This document shows positions 59,684 through 64,000 of a stretch of 64,000 bases of DNA, piece by piece. Origin of the DNA: Arctopsyche grandis (lineage: Eukaryota > Arthropoda > Insecta > Trichoptera > Hydropsychidae); NCBI RefSeq assembly GCF_051622035.1, contig NC_135359.1, positions 20,599,501-20,663,500 on the forward strand. Reading direction: 5' to 3'. The position numbers and the translations under genes were made by a program. The stretch's first letter is position 1; every line of letters begins with the position of its first letter. The notes below the pieces were generated by a model. That model worked only from the letters and a program-made list of their open reading frames with translations. It had not been told where the DNA came from and searched no databases.

Positions 59684-60719
59684 AGCGCAACAAACGGTCC
59701 TTTTTAATAAGGCACAATGGCGTATGATTGATGGTGCGTGGATGCGAGATAACGCCATTAAATACGGCCCGCTCGCAAATGAGACATGAAAAATGTACAC
59801 ATACATATTCACATGTAAAGAGTACACTGGGGTGTGGACATCGTTTTCACGGTGAAAAAAATGCGAGTGGGACACCCTGTGTATTCTCGTGAAAGCGTGT
59901 GTACGTGAATACATGAAATTATAATATAAGTCCTTTCGGGAAAAGTAAGTCTTGAATAAACATAGAGGAAGTGTAGCTGTCATCCAAAACGAATAGTAGG
60001 GGATTTTATGGAAACCATAAAACAATATTTATTTATAATTGTAAGGGTAGTCAAAAAAGTAAAAGCTAATTTAATTACATATACCATATCGACATAAAGA
60101 ACTAATGAGGGAGAAAAGGGGTGTGCGTCAAAGTCAAAAATCCGTTAAATAATAGGCCGGCATGCATCAAAACTGCTGCAGCTGTGTGATCAATCATTTT
60201 TTATGAGCATTGCGTAACCTGGCTTATTCTTGACGAAAATGCCAGGTTCAGATTACGTTAGTAAGATCGTATGCAAATAATTCAAAATATTAAAAAATGT
60301 AGTCCGAGTCCGATATGACACAATTTTTGTGTGAACTACATATGTTCACATTTGATTTACGAAAATTACATACATAATTCAATTTTTTACTTATTTTTAT
60401 TTATTTATATAAGAATACTTTGGAAGTGCTCAAGTGGCATAGTTGTTATATCCAAGAGGTTTGTTTGTTAATACACAAAGTTATAATAAAAAAAATACAA
60501 ATATCAAATATTATAAAAAAAAACTAAAAAAATCAAAAACAAAAAAGAAAAGATATATAAAGAACTCAAAATAGTGGCAATAAATTAAAAAAAAAATGAC
60601 AATTAAAACAAAGAAGAGAAAATGTTAAAGATAAACTGAAAAAGGAAGAACTATCAAACCCATCTATTTCAAGGAAATCATCAAATTTATTTTTAAAAGA
60701 GGTTAGGTTAATTTGTAAG

Positions 60720-60945
60720 TCTCTAATCAATTGGATAGACTATTTCAAATTTGGTCACTCTATTTGAAAAGAAGGTCTCTAGATATAAAGCCAGTTTCAA
60801 TGTCATTAATAAAAATTGAAAATAAAATGGGACCTAAAATCGAGCCTTGGGGAGCACCGCTGAGGACAGGGACACAGGGTCCAAAGAATAGGAAACAGTC
60901 CCCACAGAAAACACCCGTAACCTCTTTCCCGTCAAATTGATGTTA
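60720..60945 (-). mobile_element. LINE reverse-transcriptase fragment
   Basis: Minus strand reads PVLSGAPQGSILGPILFSIF followed by INDIETGFISRD, the conserved RT block ahead of the catalytic YxDD motif in jockey-type elements. It is truncated on both sides; YxDD is not present. Confidence 0.78.
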
Positions 60946-61016
60946 AACTATATTTGCTTATTAAACCAGTCTACAAGGGTTTCTCTAGTTATTTTTATTT
61001 ATTATTAATATTTTAC

Positions 61017-61224
61017 CATGATGGCATAACAGGTTTTACCCCCGAGTGATACATACGGTATTAATCTTGGAAACTAAGAAACGATCGACTTGGAGTCTCA
61101 AATATCAATATTTGATCAGCAGCACTGCATAAATACTCGGAATAAATTATGTTCAATCGATGTCAACCCAGGGATTGAACCCGGTAGCCCCTCGGTGGTT
61201 AGCATTAACGCAACCAATTGAGTT
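61017..61224 (-). mobile_element. tRNA-derived SINE, copy 5
   Basis: Antisense copy with head at 61170-61224 (complement of GGTTGCGTTAATGCTAACCA and B box GGTTCAATCCC), linker ATTTATTCCGAGTATT in complement, and GGCATAACAGGTTTTACCCC at its 3' end. Part of the core hairpin is deleted. Confidence 0.7.
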
Positions 61225-62246
61225 GAGATGTAAAAATTTTAGCTACATACACATATGTACATATATAGTGTTAATAATTTTATCAAATTTTTAGTTAGTG
61301 AATTTCTACCACTAAAGGCATATGTATTTGTAAAATAATGAAGTAATCGGTATGACAAAGGATAACTACATGACAAGATGGATACGAAAAGGAAGTGTGC
61401 ATACACGTATTATAATGTTCGTAAAGTAATAAATACACATGCGCATATGTATGTATAATCAAAGACACAATGCAATAAAATATTCAAACATTGAGTGGAT
61501 TGCTTGTCGTTTATTCACAGAATATCCGTTCTCTTATTAATGTCCGTCTCAGTTTAAAAATTCACACGACTTCCGAGAAAGTACGTTCGCCTACATGCGG
61601 TAAGTCGCTAGGAAAACCTCTAATTTTCCGACAGCATTGTCGAGCTGGTAAGTGCACGTGCAGTCGACACGGACTCGAGGAAGCGTCCGTTTCCGGAAAA
61701 GAAAATAACGTATGGTTGTTTGGAAACAAGCGTCGTCTTGGCGACCGCCTTTATCAAATAAACAGTTAGATTTTCCGCGAACGACGCACGCTTTTCCGGT
61801 TTGACGTGCCCTCAGAAACGTCGTCGCACGTCAGTAAAAATGTCACGCGAAATTTTTGCTCACTGTTTCTATACGCGATTTCTATACTGTGTGTATGATT
61901 TATAAGATTTGCATCAAGATACGAATTGCTTGTGATGTTAACTTTGGATGTAAGAAAGTTAAAAGTGAATACAGATGTATATATGTACATATGTATATAT
62001 ATATACATATATATATATATGTTTGTTCACAAATCTTATATATATGATAATATTACATGGTTGAAGACAGCCCCACTGAACGGGTTGAGACGATACGTAG
62101 TACACTTTGTAGATAATACATACATAATTCAAAAGGGAATATTACTAAAATTATGCAGAAACTTGATAACTAATTCAGAGACGCGTATGAAATTTTGTTT
62201 TACTTTTTGTCACTATTTGTTCTAGTATGTATATATGTATCTACAT

Positions 62247-63291
62247 CAGTGCTACTCAAACTTTTTCAGCTGGCGGACTAGTGTATATTTTTCAGTATTT
62301 CTCACGGGCCAGCATCGTATTTTAAAATAAAAATGCTATATACATATGTATATGGTTGAAAACTTGTAAACAAATAATTATAATAGATGCAATTTTTTTT
62401 TTAAAACAAACCTCTTTTTTAGTTTTGTATATAATATAAGATATATAAATTATTATTTTGAATAAAAATACCAATAATTTTATTTTACTACCGCCATCTA
62501 TGTATAAAACTAAAGACTACATAGACGTCACCCAGATTTCAAATTTGCAATCTTCAAACGCGTCTTTTTATTTAATTTTATAATTTAAATATCTATCTTA
62601 ATGGCGGAGGATCCATTTACTTATATTGATGACCAAAATGAATAATATGGCAAAGTATGAAAACGATCGGATAAGAAGCAAATTTTTTCCTGAATTGTAA
62701 TCGTAAGTGAAACGTAAAGGAGGTTTGTAAAATTAAAATAAAAATCCAAGTAGTAAAATTTATTTTATTGAATTCAAAGAAGTACAATATGTACATATGT
62801 ATGTATATACTTAGACAAAGATAAAAAATGAAAATACAAAAAAAAACATATGAGCTTGTTTGTTATTAGATAAATTATCCAGTCGTGATTTAATCGAAGA
62901 CAATGCCACACGCAATGGATCATAAATATCCGCACTATTATGATGTTTTGTTTTAATTATACTCATGGTTGAGAAACCAGTCTCGCAAAGGTAAATTGAT
63001 GCAAATGGTAAAAGATTTTTCACTGCAAGTTCATAAATATATGGGAATTCTACTTTTAATTTGATCCAAAAGCCTGCAAGTGAAGTTGTGGTTTCAAAAC
63101 ATTTTTTTTTATTCTAGATCGATAAATTAAGGTCATTCAAAATGCAAAAAATATCTGTCAAATAAGCTATCTTGGCTATACAGTCTATATTTTCAAATAG
63201 TTATTTTTTTAATTACGTCTTTCTCCGCGGACCGGCTACCACTGATCCACGGACCAGTAATGGGCCGCGGACCTTAGTTTGAGTAGCACTG
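62247..63291 (-). mobile_element. hAT (SPIN/ZBED-like) transposon, internally deleted
   Basis: 1,045 bp with 16-bp terminal inverted repeats CAGTGCTACTCAAACT and AGTTTGAGTAGCACTG, and a perfect 8-bp duplication ATCTACAT (62239-62246 and 63292-63299). The minus strand retains the transposase C-terminus (about 62830-63080): FWIKLKVEFPYIYELAVKNL, then LLPFASIYLCETGFSTMS and IIKTKHHNSADIYDPLRVAL. The N-terminal and catalytic parts are missing, and MITE B is inserted at 62406-62728. Confidence 0.88.
62406..62728. mobile_element. MITE family B, nested in hAT element
   Basis: Inverted relative to the copy in the Mip intron (6469-6760), with ends ACAAACCTC and GAGGTTTGT. Shared interior phrases include AAAACGATCGGATAAGA and GGATCCATTTACTTATATTG. 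Confidence 0.7.
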
Positions 63292-63654
63292 ATCTACATA
63301 CTACATATGTATGTATGTAGTAGTCGAACGCGAGTTTGTACAAGTTTATATGTACAACGAAAGTATTTATTTTTATTATTTACATATACTAACATACATA
63401 CATATGTATTATTAATGATTGGTTGACGTATTGTTTTTATGATGACCAATTTTATACAATCATACATATATACGTAGTACAATACATGAAATTTTGTCAT
63501 TTTTTTAAATAAATATAGGTTCTATTGTTGTTATGATTAAATGATATAGCATTATTAATTTTGAAAAATTCTAACCGTTGTGGCATTGCGCCAATGCAAA
63601 ACAGAAAATACATATATGTAATATGTACATATGTAACATATGTATGTGTATCTA

Positions 63655-64000
63655 CTTCATCATCATTATCATTTACAGCCATTCACCATTCAATGCTGGA
63701 TGAAGGCCTCTCCAAGGCGCTTCCATTCGATTGTTTTGTGCAACATTCATCCATCTTACTCTATACATTTTATTATTTATTTCATCCACCCATCTTCATT
63801 CTAGTATTTCTTCCACCCTTTTACATTATTTTGTCCACCTTTCGTCCATTCTTCTAGCTTCGTGACCCACCCATTACCATTTCAATCAATATCTTCACTA
63901 TAACCCTTATCATACTTCTCACCCACACACTGTTTCCTATTTCTTTTCGCTATGCCAAGCATAAAGCGTTCCGGACTTTTTGAGCGCATTGGATTTTGGT
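63655..64000 (-). mobile_element. RTE-like LINE fragment, cut by window edge
   Basis: Same family as 27413-27783 (GCTGGATGAAGGCCTCTCCA, CTATGCCAAGCATAAAGCG). It continues to the end of the window. Confidence 0.7.

Larger units (their letters stand above)
39829..64000. other. Probable long robo intron upstream of Ig2
   Basis: No further Ig-like or signal-peptide exon is recognisable on the minus strand, so the preceding robo exon should be beyond 64 kb. The region contains a tRNA gene, many LINE, SINE and hAT remnants and GC islands (listed separately), plus unremarkable AT-rich DNA. Confidence 0.55.

Noticed and set aside
1..64000. CRISPR arrays, operons, bacterial-type islands
   Set aside because: The repeats are eukaryotic transposons and microsatellites; no regularly spaced direct repeats with unique spacers were seen.

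Overview
The window is AT-rich nuclear DNA from an insect. The evidence is a myoinhibitory peptide (allatostatin-B) precursor, an arthropod-style Roundabout receptor split by GT-AG introns, a eukaryotic tRNA-Ser with a Pol III T-run, tRNA-headed SINEs, LINE fragments and several hAT-type elements with perfect 8-bp target duplications. I cannot fix the order from sequence alone.

Layout. 1-5.7 kb: AT-rich flank with one dispersed-repeat copy. 5.72-7.20 kb, + strand: a complete six-exon coding region for the Mip neuropeptide precursor, with a signal peptide and nine amidated W(X6)W peptides. 8.5-11.7 kb: a decayed hAT transposon with a second small hAT element nested in it. 11.75-39.83 kb, - strand: 22 exons of robo (Ig2 to the stop codon, about 1,517 codons), convergent with Mip. 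The exons for the signal peptide and Ig1 are not seen and should lie beyond 64 kb, so 39.8-64 kb is probably one very long robo intron.

The main surprise is in the robo intron between the FN2 and FN3 exons. On the opposite strand (17,539-19,766) it holds an apparently intact ten-exon gene of about 499 codons. It aligns end to end with the monoamine-oxidase type of flavin amine oxidase, including a C-terminal membrane anchor, but it has lost several residues needed for FAD binding and amine oxidation. It looks like a fast-evolving pseudo-oxidase nested antisense in robo, and its poly(A) signal abuts a robo splice donor.

The large robo introns (21.5-25.8, 25.9-36.8, 37.3-39.7 and 39.8-64 kb) hold a tRNA-Ser(UGA) at 42.0 kb, RTE-like and jockey/CR1-like LINE fragments, tRNA-derived SINEs sharing a hairpin-forming core, hAT and foldback elements, and short islands of higher GC free of recognisable repeats. 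Those islands are candidate regulatory elements; one at 46.0-46.4 kb carries a cluster of SOX-type sites.

Functionally, robo is the growth-cone receptor for the midline repellent Slit, and Mip is a secreted neuropeptide precursor. Their convergent position shows no evident functional link. All exon boundaries were read by eye from reading-frame continuity and GT-AG sites.
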